NCBI GenBank assembly: GCA_029582165.1
Contig: CM055888.1
Location: forward strand, 30,271,408-30,335,407
Direction of reading: 5' to 3'
Length of the DNA: 64,000 nt
Origin: Portulaca oleracea
Lineage: Eukaryota > Streptophyta > Magnoliopsida > Caryophyllales > Portulacaceae
Shown: piece after piece, positions 21,593-40,030 of the stretch
How positions within the stretch are numbered: the first letter of the stretch is position 1
Layout of the letters: each line of letters begins with the position of its first letter
Notes under the pieces: model-generated
What the model was told of the DNA's origin: nothing
What the model saw: the letters and a program-made list of their open reading frames with translations, nothing else
The model's database searches: none
Made by a program: the position numbers and the translations under genes

Positions 21593-24500
21593 ATGAGTCT
21601 TCTAAGTATTAACTACCGAGGGCTTGGCAACCCTCAGGCAATAAAGGGTCTCAGACGAGTTCTAAGATCTTGTAGGCCAAGCGTGGTCTTCTTATCGGAG
21701 ACCAAGTTAGTAGACTTTGAGTTTGGGGTGTTGATGAAGAATTTTGATGACTTTGAGTTTTTGTGTGTAAATTGTTGTGGACATTCAGGGGGATTGGGGA
21801 TGATGTGGATAAAGGAAATGGAGGTGGAGATAAAAAGTTGGTCTACACATCATATAGACCTATATATACGGGGGTTGGGGAATGAGGAGGAATGGAGATT
21901 CTCCGGAATCTATGGATATGTGGAAGGGCAGGACAAAACTAAGACGTGCGAGTTATTGTGTGATTTGAAAAATCACTCAAGTCTCCCTTGGCTAATAGGA
22001 GGTGATTTGAACAAAAAAAATTTCAATTTTGAAAAAAGAGGTGGCCTGAGGAAAACCCATAACACTCTGGATGTGTTCCAAGGAATGTTGGAAGAATGTG
22101 AGCTTGCAGATTTGGAAAACACCGGATACGAATACACATGGTGGAATAGGCGAAATGGAGACCAATCGGCGGAGGAGAGGCTGAACCGCTTTCTAGCAAC
22201 TGCAAGCTGGAGGCTCTTATTCCCTTTAGCGACGGTCAAGCACGTAAACGATGACTTCTCCGACCACTTACCCATTCTGTTGAACTGTCAGGCGAATATG
22301 AGGAGGAGAAGAGGGAAAAGATAGAGATTCGAGAACATGTGGGTAACGGAGGAGGGATGTGAGCAGGTGGTGAAGAAAGAATGGGGGAAGACATTGGAGA
22401 CAACCCCAATCAGGAGGTGCATTTAGAAACTACAAACATGCATGGAAGGGCTCTCGATGTGGAATAAAAACCATCATGGCCATGTTCAGAACGATATAAA
22501 GCGTTTCACCACATATCTAGAGAGAACCTCATCCATCATGGAAAGGCATGAGATTCTGGAAAAAAAAAAATCAGAAAATTGAGATGCAAAGAGGAAATTA
22601 TGTGGCAACAGAGAGCGAGAACCAGCTATATGCAATTTGGAGATGCCAATACAACGTGGTTTCACAACCAGGCAAATACAAGAAGACGAAATAACATCAT
22701 CACAACTCTCAGAGACAATTCGGGTATGCTGAAAAACAGAGATGGACGAGCTGGAGCAGATTGTAAGTAATTACTTTACTGAGCTATATGCGAGTAATGG
22801 TTGTGCAGGTATGGACCACGTGCCGGAGTGCGTCCCGATAGTAGTTACAAGGGAGATCAATGACAGGCTGAACATGTAGTACACGAGGGAAGAAGTTTTT
22901 GAAGCTCTTCAATCGATGAAACCCAATAAAGCTCCGGGCCCAGACGGTTTCAACCCGTTTTTCTACCAAAAGTTCTGGTCCATAGTGGGTAATGATGTGA
23001 CGGAGGCGGTCATTAACATGCTGAATGGGGAACCAATACCTAGCAACCTAAATCATACTCACGTTGTCCTCATCTCGAAAAAACAAAGACCGGAGGAGAT
23101 AGCGGATTTCCGACCAATTGGGTTGTGTAATGTGCTTTATAAATTGGCGACAAAGGTGGTGACAAGACGACTCAAGGAAATCCTCCCGGATATTATATCG
23201 GGCAACCAAAGCGCTTTTACCCCGGGAAGACACATCACCGATAATATCTTCGTAGCCTACAAGATGTTTCATGCAATGAACGGAGGTAGATGCTGCAAAA
23301 ACTCCATGGCACTCAAGCTCGACATGGCGAAGGCGTACGATCGAGTGGAATGGCCTTTTTTGAGAAAGGTGATGCTAAAGTTGGGGTTTCGGGACAGTTG
23401 GGTTGATATGATTATGGGTTTTGTAGAGACCGCGAGTTTGTCTTTTATCATTAATGGAGAACCTAGGGATTATATCAAACCGACAAGAGGAATCCGACAA
23501 GAGGATCCAATATCCCCCTATCTATTTCTATTTTGTGCGGAAGGTCTCTCGTATATGGTAACCGATGCAGTTAGACGAAACCGGTTGCACGGTCTGCGGG
23601 TGTGTCGGACGACCCCGATAATTTCTCATTTACTATTTGCGGACGACTCCATCATATTCTTTGAGGTCTCGAAGGAAGATGCTATAGAGATAAACTATAT
23701 TCTGAAGAAGTATGAGGAGGCGTCGGGGCAAATGGTTAACAGAACCAAGTCCCAAGTAGTGTTTGGAACGAAGGCATCTCAGGACAAGAGGAATGAGCTA
23801 GCCAATACGTTGAGTGTCAAGGAAGTATTGGAGCATGATAAATACCTAGGTTTGCCAACGAAGGTGGGTCGAGGAACAATAAGGGTGTTTATGCTAATTA
23901 AAGATAGGGTGCTCAAAAGAATTCGAGGTTGGTCAGGAAGGAACCTCTCGTGAGCGGGGCGGGAAGTGCTAGTAAAGGCAGTAGCCCAAGCTATCCCGAC
24001 GTACACGATGAGTGTCTTCAAGCTGCCTACGGGATTCATCACGGACCTACAAGCCAAGATAGCAAACTATTGGTGGGGCCAGGAAGACGAATTATGAAAA
24101 ATGCACTGGATATGTCTGGATAGGCTGTGTACAAAGAAGAAAGAGGGGGGATTGGGGTTTAGAAACTTGGAAGCCTTCAACCTTGCGCTACTGGCAAGAC
24201 AAATATGGAGAATTGCGCGGGCCGAGAAGTCACTGGTATTCCAAGTCTTGAAGGTAAAGTATTTTCCCAATGAAGCGATGTTTGTGGCGGTGTTAGGATC
24301 GAGACCAAGCTACACATGGAGGGGCCTACATGAAACAATCAAAGTAGTCCATAAGGGGATCCGGTGGGTTGTAGGAGATGGAAGGAGCCTCAATATTTGG
24401 GAAGATAAATGGATACCTCGTCCCAACTCGTTCAGGCCGATTACACTAGTCAAGAGGGAGACTAGATGGCTTCGGGTATCGAACTTGATTGACCAGGACA

Positions 24501-25610
24501 CAATATCGTGGAAAGAGAGGTTAGTAGATTCTATTTTCTTCCCAATAGATGCCAAAATTATCAAAAATATTCCCCTATGTCCCACATGGCCTGAAGACCG
24601 AACTACATGGCATTACACACCAAATGGGGAAATGACTGTAAGGTCGGCATATCATGTGATTGTTTCGGAAAAAGGGATGGACAGTCAACAAAGTAGCAGT
24701 GGGAGTGGGAGGAGTCTATGGGTGGATATCTGGGGAGTAGCCGTCCCACCCAGACTAAGATCTTTTGGGTGGAGAGCTTGTCTTGGTGCATTACCGACTA
24801 GGGGGCTATAGCAAAACGGTTCTCAAATGCAAACCCATTTTGCCCAATCTGCAACGAGGAAATTGAAACCAGTATACATGCACTGGTGGAATGCCGCCGA
24901 GGAGCAAATGCAGCTTGGATCACATCTGGGCTGAAGTGGGGTGACAGAACTGACTTGCCCAAGAGTATTGAAGAGATGCTAGAGTTATTTCAGAAGCGGG
25001 ACAAGATAGAGCTAGAGAAAGCAATAATCACCATGTGGATGAGCTGGAATATGCGCAACAAAGTGGTTCACAAGAAACTTGACAGCAACCCATTCTACGA
25101 ACTGCGGCAAGCGATGCAGATGGTGAATGAATTCCAATAGACACAGATGAAGATTGTAGCGGCGGCACTAAGCATGAATGACAACTGGAGCCCTCCACTT
25201 GATGGGTTTGTCAAGGTAAACTTTGATGGGGGCGTTATGAGGGATCAAATTCATGGATCCGGGGCAGTTGTAAGGGACAGTAGAGGAAAGATGCTTGTCG
25301 CGACGATTCGTCAAGGAAGGGGATGCGGAAACCCAGATACTGAGGAAGTTAGAGTTTCCCTGTTTGGATTCAGATGGCTAGTAATATGGGGTACAGGAAG
25401 ATCATCTTGGAAGGTGATGCAGCCAACATCATCTCGAAGCTGAAGAAGAATGAACCCATTCATTCTGAATATGGGTTGTTTATTTCTAGTATTTTATGTT
25501 TTGCTAAGAACTTTGATGAATGTTCCTTTTCACATGTTGGAAGGTTCGACAATAAGGTGACCCATTTTTTAGCCCATCTTCGGCCTATACACCTATCTAC
25601 TAGGGTGTAG
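21593..25610 (+). pseudogene. LINE ORF2: endonuclease, RT, zf-RVT, RNase H (broken)
   Basis: The endonuclease runs from 21593 to about 22320: INYRGLGNPQ, LSETKLVD with the catalytic Glu, GGDLNKKN, TWWNRRNGDQSAEERLNR, SDHLPI. RT lies at about 22900-23950: KAPGPDGFNPFFYQKFW, ALKLDMAKAYDRVEW, RQEDPISPYLFLFCAEGL, FADDSIIFFEV as the catalytic box, and YLGLPTKVG. zf-RVT follows (WVDIWGVAVPPRLRSFGWRA; CPICNEEIETSIHALVEC). RNase H is at about 25200-25600 (VKVNFDGGVM, then after a frameshift ILEGDAANIIS). Stops occur near 22322, 22880, 23953, 24097 and 24810. Confidence 0.92.
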
Positions 25611-25728
25611 GTTGAGATTGGGCGGGCACCGGTAGCCGACCTTATTGCTAAAGACGCTCAGTTGGGCGACATGATTCCGGAATAATATCATTTACATTCC
25701 CTATCAAAAAAAAAATACTTATCCTATT

Positions 25729-26347
25729 TGTTCACATACTAATTTAATTTTCATACATGAATTCAACAACCAAGAATCATATCATCAAACGAAAATTAAG
25801 CTACTAGGTCTATTATTTGGTTAGGGCAAATACAAGTCAGATGTATTTTATATTCATACAAATTTGATGTTATAAACACAAGTTAGCATGTATTTTGTAC
25901 TCAAGTGTATATAGATCGGATGTATAATGTATTTGATCTGTCTTTACGACGGGTCCATTAAGGGCCTGCCAAATTTTGTAAGTAAATTCAATTTATCAAA
26001 ATTTATTTGTTTTTGTCTCGATTTATTAAAATTTACCAAAACTTAAACAAAAAAATTTAATTTTGATATATTAGCATAGATTTTCAAAAAATTACCAAAA
26101 TTTATCAAAAATTATCAAAAATTACTAAAAATTACCAAAATTTAACTTTTATACAAATATTTTTACAATGAATTTTACATACGCTAGTTTTGGTAAAAGA
26201 CGAGGTGAGCCTAGTCGGGCCGATCGTTTAATATTTTCGGAAAAATAGTCAGAATCGTGTCACAAAAGTTGGATCAATGCTTGGAATCGAGTGTTGAAAA
26301 AACTGAATAGTCTGTCCTTGCTTTTGTTTGCCTTCCCTTCCCTGTCG

Positions 26348-26378
<31 letters not shown>

Positions 26379-26406
26379 GCAGCCCTAGCAGAAGAGCTCT
26401 ACAAAA
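25729..26406 (+). other. Upstream region and 5' UTR of the succinyl-CoA ligase gene
   Basis: The distal half is AT-rich with runs of AAAATTTATCAAAAATTA, similar to 56590-56750. No TATA box was recognised with confidence. The transcript leader probably starts in 26220-26340 and includes a GA repeat shortly before the ATG. Confidence 0.4.
26349..26378 (+). repeat. (GA)n repeat in the 5' UTR
   Basis: About 14 GA units end 29 bases before the start codon. GA/CT repeats in 5' leaders are common in plant housekeeping genes and can bind BBR/BPC factors; a regulatory role here is inference. Confidence 0.85.
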
Positions 26407-33227
<6,821 letters not shown>

Positions 33228-33786
33228 GTTGAAAAGCAGCTCTCTTTGCTTCCTTCTCTTGGTTTTCTTTCCTTGCTGCTGCTATGGAAGGCATAAATTA
33301 ATGCAACCCTGCTGATTCAAGAACCAGGGTAACATTTGATTTGCACAATATTGTTGCCCCTTCTTTTTTTTTTTTTCCCATAAGAATTTAATGCGGGGGA
33401 AACAGGTCTTTTGTATTTTTGGAATGTTCAGTTTTGACAGTCACCAATGAGCTTTGATGATCATATGAGCTCGGCTTCAAAATATATTTGGAAAAAGAAA
33501 AAATTGTCTGGAATCTGGGCAATTCTCCTGTGAATATTTCAATACTGACAGTATCTGAATTGGATTTATATGGACATATGACTGGTGAGTGGCTGCATTA
33601 GCAGTTGTTGCCCACTTTAGCTTATTTTGCTCTTCTTTAACCACTCAAAGTGCTGAGGGAGTGAGACATTCATATATGCATGTGATTCGTTTTGCAGGAA
33701 AATCATTTGGATAAATATGAGAGAGAAAAAATGTTAAAACAAGTGTATGAGAGGTATATGAGAGAGAGAAAGATGAGAGACAGAGA
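33228..33786 (+). other. 3' UTR and downstream flank of the succinyl-CoA ligase gene
   Basis: No gene is seen. The 3' UTR probably covers the first few hundred bases; ATAAATTAATG near 33292 could act as a weak polyadenylation signal. A degenerate GA-rich tandem stretch begins at about 33715. Confidence 0.45.
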
Positions 33787-34366
33787 GACTAAAACCTATA
33801 TTGTGAAAACAGGACGGGACCGGCCGGTCCGACCGGTTTAACCGTGTACCGGCAAGTTGATTGGTTCGGTTTCAGGTTTTACTCGGCTAATTGGTTCAAC
33901 CGGGAAAAAATGCCAAAACCAGTTCAATCTGGCGGTTCACAGTTGACTTAATTTTAAAAAAATCGGTTTTTGACCTGTTTAATTCGCTTTTTGATCGGTT
34001 CAATTCGGTTTTGACCAATTCATGTCATGTTTATGCCGATTTTATTATTTTGGTAGCTTAATTATTCTTGAATGAAAATTTTTTAATTCGTGATCGGTTC
34101 ATGCCGGTTTTAATCGGTTCAACCGGTCTAATTAGGCCAAACCGGTCCGACAGTTGAACCATTAACCCATTGGGTCAATCGGTTCGGTAACCGGTCCGAT
34201 TCTGACAACATAGACTAAAACGAGTGTATGAGAGGGAGTGGTGTATAGAGAGAGACGAGAGAGATATTAAAATGAGTGCAGGAGAGAGAGTGGTGGAAGG
34301 GAGAAAAACGAGAGAGAGAAGATACTAAAACGGGTGTATTAGAGAGAATGGTGGAGAGAAAGAAAA

Positions 34367-34398
<32 letters not shown>

Positions 34399-34500
34399 AA
34401 TATTCAAATCGGTGTGTGAGAGAATGATGGAAAGAGACAGAAGGGAAAGAGAACAAAAGAAGAGAGAGAGTGTGTGTGTAGGCGAGAGAGGGAAAAATAA
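33715..34500. repeat. Degenerate GA-rich tandem repeat
   Basis: Units of roughly 30-60 bases, such as ACTAAAACGAGTGTATGAGA followed by GAGAGTGG, recur with many changes and GT/GA tracts. A MITE at 33796-34212 splits the array. Confidence 0.75.
33796..34212. mobile_element. MULE-type MITE with 9 bp target duplication
   Basis: The body is rich in GGTTCAACCGGTT-like words. The left (TATTGTGAAAACAGGAC) and right (complement of ATTCTGACAACATA) ends are imperfect inverted repeats. GACTAAAAC occurs at 33787-33795 and 34213-34221. That word is also part of the tandem array it sits in, so the duplication is supported but not proven. Confidence 0.65.
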
Positions 34501-35281
34501 TTTATAAAGAAGTGGAGGGAAATCATTTTCTTGAAAAATTGTTTCAACTTTTTCTGAGCACTAAACACCAAAAAATAGCAAACTCATCCCAACCAAACAC
34601 ACCCTAAGTTGAATATCCTTCATTAGAGAATGGAAAATAAGAAAGGGATTCATGAATGACACGTGGAATGATGGGCCTTTTACTTGGATAAATCTATATA
34701 ATTATAAACTAGTCTTTTTGCCCATGCTATGTACGGGTTACTTTGTTTTATTTATTATTTTTATTATTTTTATTATTAAATTAAAGTGATTTAGATAAAT
34801 TAAATCTGCGATTGAATTAGATAAAATTAAATTGGTTTGATACTTCACCTATCTCTTTTTATTTGTTCTTTTTCTATATTTTTGACCATTTTTACTCTTT
34901 TATTTAATATTTTTGATTTATTCCCATTTTACACCTGATGTGTAAGTTTTTTCATTTTAATTTTACAAATCAAATTGTTATCCCAACAATTTTTCAGGTT
35001 GTTTCTTGTTTATAATATTTGATTTTTCGTTGAAAAAAAAAATCAATGGTTCATATGTTTTATTGCATAAGATCTCAAGATGGAAGGAGGGAAGGGATAT
35101 GGGTAAATATCAATAACGATAGATCCGTGCATTGTGCGGGGCGTAGGTTCTATACTTTATATTTTTCATCATTAAACTAATTAATGAGATTTTTATGAAA
35201 TTATTTTACTACGTAATATTTTATTATGAGTTTTTATAAAATTATTTTATTACTTAATATTTATTACTTTATAATTTAGTA

Positions 35282-35540
35282 CTACCTCCGTCCCATTATA
35301 TATATCCATTTGCCTAATTTGGGAGGACCAATTCATATTGGGATTTGAAGTAAAAAGTTTGTAATTTATCCAAATTACCCCTACTTTAATTGAAGATAAT
35401 AGTTGTTGGAATAGTAAAAAGTGATAAATAAATTTATTAATTAGGGGTAGAAAAAGAATAACATTTGTTGGGATTGTAAACATGACAAATATTTTGGGAC
35501 AAAGTTAGGTAAAAGAACAAATAATTTGGGACGGAGGTAA
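35282..35540. mobile_element. Stowaway-type MITE (259 bp)
   Basis: The ends CTACCTCCGTCCCATTATAT and the complement of ATTTGGGACGGAGGTAA are inverted, with TA at 35280-35281 and 35541-35542. No coding capacity. Confidence 0.85.
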
Positions 35541-35618
35541 TACTTAATAGAAATTATCAATGAGCTTTTTAAAGAGGGAGGAGGGAAAACCTTTGAACTC
35601 TACCTATAAAAAATCATT

Positions 35619-38600
35619 TATTTTTATTTTTATAACGGTAAGCAAAAACAACTAGGCAGCTCTTCTCACAAGAGACATGCCCAGTCTATCTTCTCTCAAA
35701 ATACAATTTAGAGCGTGACCATCCTCAGGATTCCAAAAACAAGAGCTAATAATACTAAGGCCGGCCTTAGCCAGCTATTCCGCCGACCTGTTCGCTTCGC
35801 GGTAAACGTGAATGACCTTGGAGAAGGAACATTGAGATAGGTACTTTTTGATGTCACAAAGCAGTTGGTAGATCGACCAGGGAGTATCACAAAGCCCATC
35901 GAGGGCGTCTATGACGATTTTATTGTCACCTTCGATGATAAGGCTGTTAATTCCAAGATTAATGGCTTCCCGGAGACCATTACGAAGAGCGGTAGCCTCT
36001 GCCACGAGGATGGAGGAGTGACCCAAATTGAAAGAGCTGCCAGAAATAAAGTTATCAGCCCAACCACGGATGATAAAACCACCAGCGACTCCAGTAGGGG
36101 ACTTGGCACCGTCAAAGTTGAGTTTGTATGCACCAACCGGCGGAGGAGACCAGGAAACCCAACGCAAAGAAGGCCGCTTGGGGAGTACATCAGTTTTAGA
36201 AGACAAGTCCAAGAGGAGGTTGTCGAGCTTGTTGCGGGTTCTCCATTCAGTGATGATCTTCTTGGCTCTGATGAAAACACCATTAGGATGCGTACGGAGA
36301 TTTTGGAAAGTGAGAGAATTCCTAGCTTTCCAGATGCTCCAAAGGAAAGCAACAAGCTGCTCGAGGTGTCTACTGCTTCTGTCTTGTTTGTAGTGCTTGA
36401 GGAGGCTAAGAATATCCGTGAAAGAGTGCGGGCGAGAATGAAGCCAAGATTGCTCCGCAGCGATCTTCCAAGCGTTTTTGGCTTGGCTACAATGAAGAAA
36501 AATATGATCCTGATCTTCAATTACATTGGTACAACAAAAGGCGATGGGGGTGTGAGCACCACGATACGCGTAAAGCGTTGATGGGCGAGCACGCATGAAA
36601 GAGCCAAAGGAAAACTTTCAATTTCGGAAGGATATCCAAATTCCAAATCCACCGGTATTCCCAAGGTTGAGCATCCACCTTGAGATCATGAGCAAGCCAA
36701 GTGGCTGACTTAATGGTAAAGGAGCCACTACTAGATAACCCCCAGCAGCAATGATCACTAGCGTCGTTATCAGGAATGGGAATGTCCCGGATTAAACAAT
36801 CGAATGGTCATTAACCAAATTATAGAGAAGATTCAGGTTCCATTGTTTGTCATTCGTGAAAACATCAGAGACCCTAAGATCTAAATTCACAGTAGGAGGA
36901 TCAATGTTAGGATTTAGAGAGAGAAGACTGGAGGAGTGGCACCAGTTGTCCGTCCAGAACTTAATCTTAGTACCATCCCCGACGGTCCATCTCAGACCTT
37001 TTTTGAAACAATCCCTATTTCTTAAAATGGCTTTCCAGGCCCAAGAATCGTTAGGTCTTATTTTTTTATCGAAGAAATTGGTCTCTAGGGGGTATTTAGA
37101 GCGCATTAAGTCATCCCAAATACCAGAACCTAGAAGATATCGCCAAGAAAGTTTACACATGAAGGCATTGTTAACCGCCTCCGCTTTATGAAGTCCAAGT
37201 CCACCAAAATTTTTTGGACGACAAACCTTGTCCCAAAAAACGAGCGCTAGGCCCTTTTTTGAATTTAAGTCTTTCCAGAAGAAGTTACAACTGATTGAGT
37301 CGATCTTATGGGCTGTAGAGACAGGAAGCTTAAAACATTATATGGTATGAGCCGGGAGAGATTCAAGATTAGACTGGATAAGGCAATACGCCCAGCTTTC
37401 GAGATAAATTTGGATTTCCAACCTTGGAGCTTTTGATGAGATTTGTTAATGAGATTGTCAAAAGTTTCTTGAGAATGTCATCCTTTAAAAAGAGGGCAAC
37501 CCAGATATTTACCTAATCCATCCCGCCTAGGGATATTGAAGATATTTGAGATTAGTTGTTTGTCTTAGGTGTTGGTATTTTTGGAGAAAATAAGGGAGGA
37601 TTTTTTGAAATTGATCAATTTCCCTGAGAGAAAGCTAAATTTCATAATAAAGTGTTTGAGCAGAGAGGCTGCATTAGAAGAAGCTTTACAAAAGAGGAGA
37701 CTATCGTCAGCAAAAAGGAGGCAAGGAATGGCATGCGAATGAGGAGCAAGCTTAAGCCCGATTCCGGAATTAGGAAGCGAGGTTAGCGTTCGAAGATAGG
37801 TTGTCAAAATTTCCATCCCTATAATGAAGAGATAGGGGGATAGGGGATCCCCTTGACGAATTCCACGAGAGGGTTTGAAAAATCCGCAAGTTTCATTATT
37901 GATAATGAGAGAGTAGGAAACAGTTGTAACACATTCACAAATCCAGGAAATCCATTTTTCGGCAAACCCAAGCTCCTTTAAGGCTTGGAAGAGAAAATCC
38001 CACTCCATTCTATCAAATGCCTTCTCAAGATCAAGCTTAAGTGAAACCCAGCCTTTTCTATCGCTCATGTTATTGAATTTATGCATAAATTCATGAGCCA
38101 CAAGGATGTTATCGTGAATGGATCTCCCCGAAATGAAAGCAGATTGGACCGGGTCGATTATTTTATCAAGAACAAGCCTTAATCTGTTGGCAAGAATTTT
38201 GGATATTATTTTGTAGAGACTGTAGCAAAGGCTGATCGGACGAAAATGTGATGATGAGGAAGACTCCTCAACTTTTGGGATGAGCGTGATAAGAGAATGG
38301 TTAATTTGCTTAAGAAGCTTCTAAAAAAAGATTTGACCGCATTACAGACATCTTTTTTGATAATACTCCAGTAAGCTTGGTAAAAAGCTATGCCAAATCC
38401 ATCAGGACCCGGCGCTTTGTATTTATCTTGTTGAAAACAGCTTGCTCAATTTCTTCATCGGTAACATCTTTAATGAGATGTTGATTATCATCTACGGAAA
38501 AGACGGGGGGAAATATCAAGACCAATATTACGATTGGGATCAGCTTTTGACTTGAATCTCTTGGTAAAATCATTAATAAAAATGTTTTTGATTTCCAGAG

Positions 38601-40030
38601 GATTAGAAGTCCAAAGACCAAGATCATTCTTGACATGGGTGATCCTAGTCTTGCTCTTTCTACTCCTCATGGTCAAATGAAAAAGTCGGGAGTTTCTGTC
38701 ACCATCAGTTAGCCATTTTTTACGATGAAACGGGCCCCATAGATTTTTATTAAATGAGTGAAGTCGCTCTCTTTGTTTAATGAGCCGGTTGAACCAGCTA
38801 TTTAGCCTAGCACAATCAGGGTTCATAATGAGTCTGTCCTCAACAGAACGCAGAAGCTCTGTATTTTTTTGAAGCTTAGCTTTGTAATTACCAAGAGTCG
38901 TTTTAGCCCAGGATTTCAACTTGGTTTTAGCTAGGGATAATTTTTTAGTGAGTCAGAACATAGGAGAATCTGAGATATTTGTGACCCAACTTTGCTTAAC
39001 AATCTTGTGGGATTGATGATAAGAAGCCCAGTGAGGTTGAAATCTAAAGTTAATCCCTTTGCTTGGAGGGGTAAAGTGAGTTGTTTCCAACAGAATATAT
39101 GAGTGGTCTGAGCAAGTGAACGGACCATTAGAAACACGGTAATTAGAGAAGAGGGATTCCCAAGCGGGGTTAAACAGAACCCGATCAAGTTTTTCATAAA
39201 TTCGATGTCCCTTACAGACTTTTTTCCAGGAAAAAGGGCGGCCGGATACATTAGCATCCAAGCAGTGCGAGTTTAATAAGAAGTTATTGAGCCAATAAAA
39301 TTTGCCCGGATGGGGGATTGGCCCACCCAACTTGTCAGCAGGGCAAAGAAGCTCATTAAAATCACCCAAAAGGCACCAAGGAAGGGTAATTTTAACAGCC
39401 AGTTGAGTTAGACTTTCCCAAAAAGCAGCTTTCTCACCTGACTGGGCTGGCCCATAACAAGCCGTGATCAAAAATCTGAAATTTAAGACTTTATCGATAA
39501 TTTCGCAATGAATAAATCTAGTATTAGAAGCAATAATAGTTAAATCCATGACAGATTGATTCCAAAGGCACCAAATGCCTTCAAAATGATTAGAGGGAGG
39601 AATGGAGAAATAGTTGGGAAAACCTAATCGAGGAAGAATCCGATTGTATTTTCTTGATTGACCATGGTTTCGAGAAGAAAAACAAGATCAGGTTTAATAG
39701 TTGCACTAATGAACCCCAGTTCCTACTTTAGCTAGGCCTTTTTTGCTGCTTGCACATTCCAACATATGATTTTCATTTGGAAAAATTCATATGGGTAGTG
39801 ACTTCGCAGTCTAAAAAGAGTTGGTTCCGCACCAGAAAAATAGTGATTTAAAAAGCATGAACTCACACAGCGTCACTTTAGACAATGATATAAAAACAAT
39901 TAAGGCATAATTAGAGGGTGCATTGAGATGACCCAAAGCTTGAAGCCAATGAGCAAGGGCAATCACTGATATCCACCAATATGAGAATTTTAGGATAATC
40001 ATGTACAATTTGCAGGGCTTCCGCAGCCAA
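35619..40030 (-). mobile_element. L1-type LINE on the minus strand, without recognisable ORF1
   Basis: The RNase H end lies at the left and the endonuclease at the right. Near-matching flanks CCTATAAAAAATCATT (35603-35618) and CCTATATAAAAATCATT (40031-40047) are a plausible target duplication with a 2 bp indel, and the left border has a T-rich stretch that reads as an A-rich tail on the minus strand. Region 39777-40030 upstream of ORF2 has no DUF4283 motif, so ORF1 is missing or the copy is 5' truncated. Confidence 0.8.
35655..39776 (-). pseudogene. LINE ORF2: endonuclease, RT, zf-RVT, RNase H (broken)
   Basis: From ATG at 39776 the endonuclease reads MKIICWNVQAAKKA, then ACYGPAQSGEKAAFW, LLGDFNELL, SGRPFSW, LDRVLFN, and CSDHSYILLE. 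RT has SLKLDLEKAFDRMEWDFLFQ, RGIRQGDPLSPYLFIIGME, and LLFADDSLLFC as the catalytic box. The zf-RVT neighbourhood shows LRWTVGDGTKIKFWTDNW and DQDHIFLHCSQAKNAW. RNase H has YKLNFDGAKSPTG, AEATALRNGLREAINLG and IIEGDNKIVID. Stops or frame changes lie near 35775, 36600-36790, 37200-37560 and 38100-38390. The overall order is intact. Confidence 0.92.

Larger units (their letters stand above)
20357..25728 (+). mobile_element. Full-length L1-type LINE with target duplication
   Basis: The element spans from about 20373 to a short A tail at 25706-25715. The 16 bp AAATACTTATCCTATT occurs at both borders (20357-20372 and 25713-25728), a typical target-primed integration signature. It has a 5' UTR, ORF1 with DUF4283 and a zinc knuckle, and ORF2 with endonuclease, RT, zf-RVT and RNase H in the standard order. 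Several stops and frame changes break both ORFs, so the copy is dead. Confidence 0.95.

Noticed and set aside
35865..36581. 238-codon open frame on the + strand
   Set aside because: It is antisense to the LINE RNase H and zf-RVT region, which has clear motifs on the minus strand.
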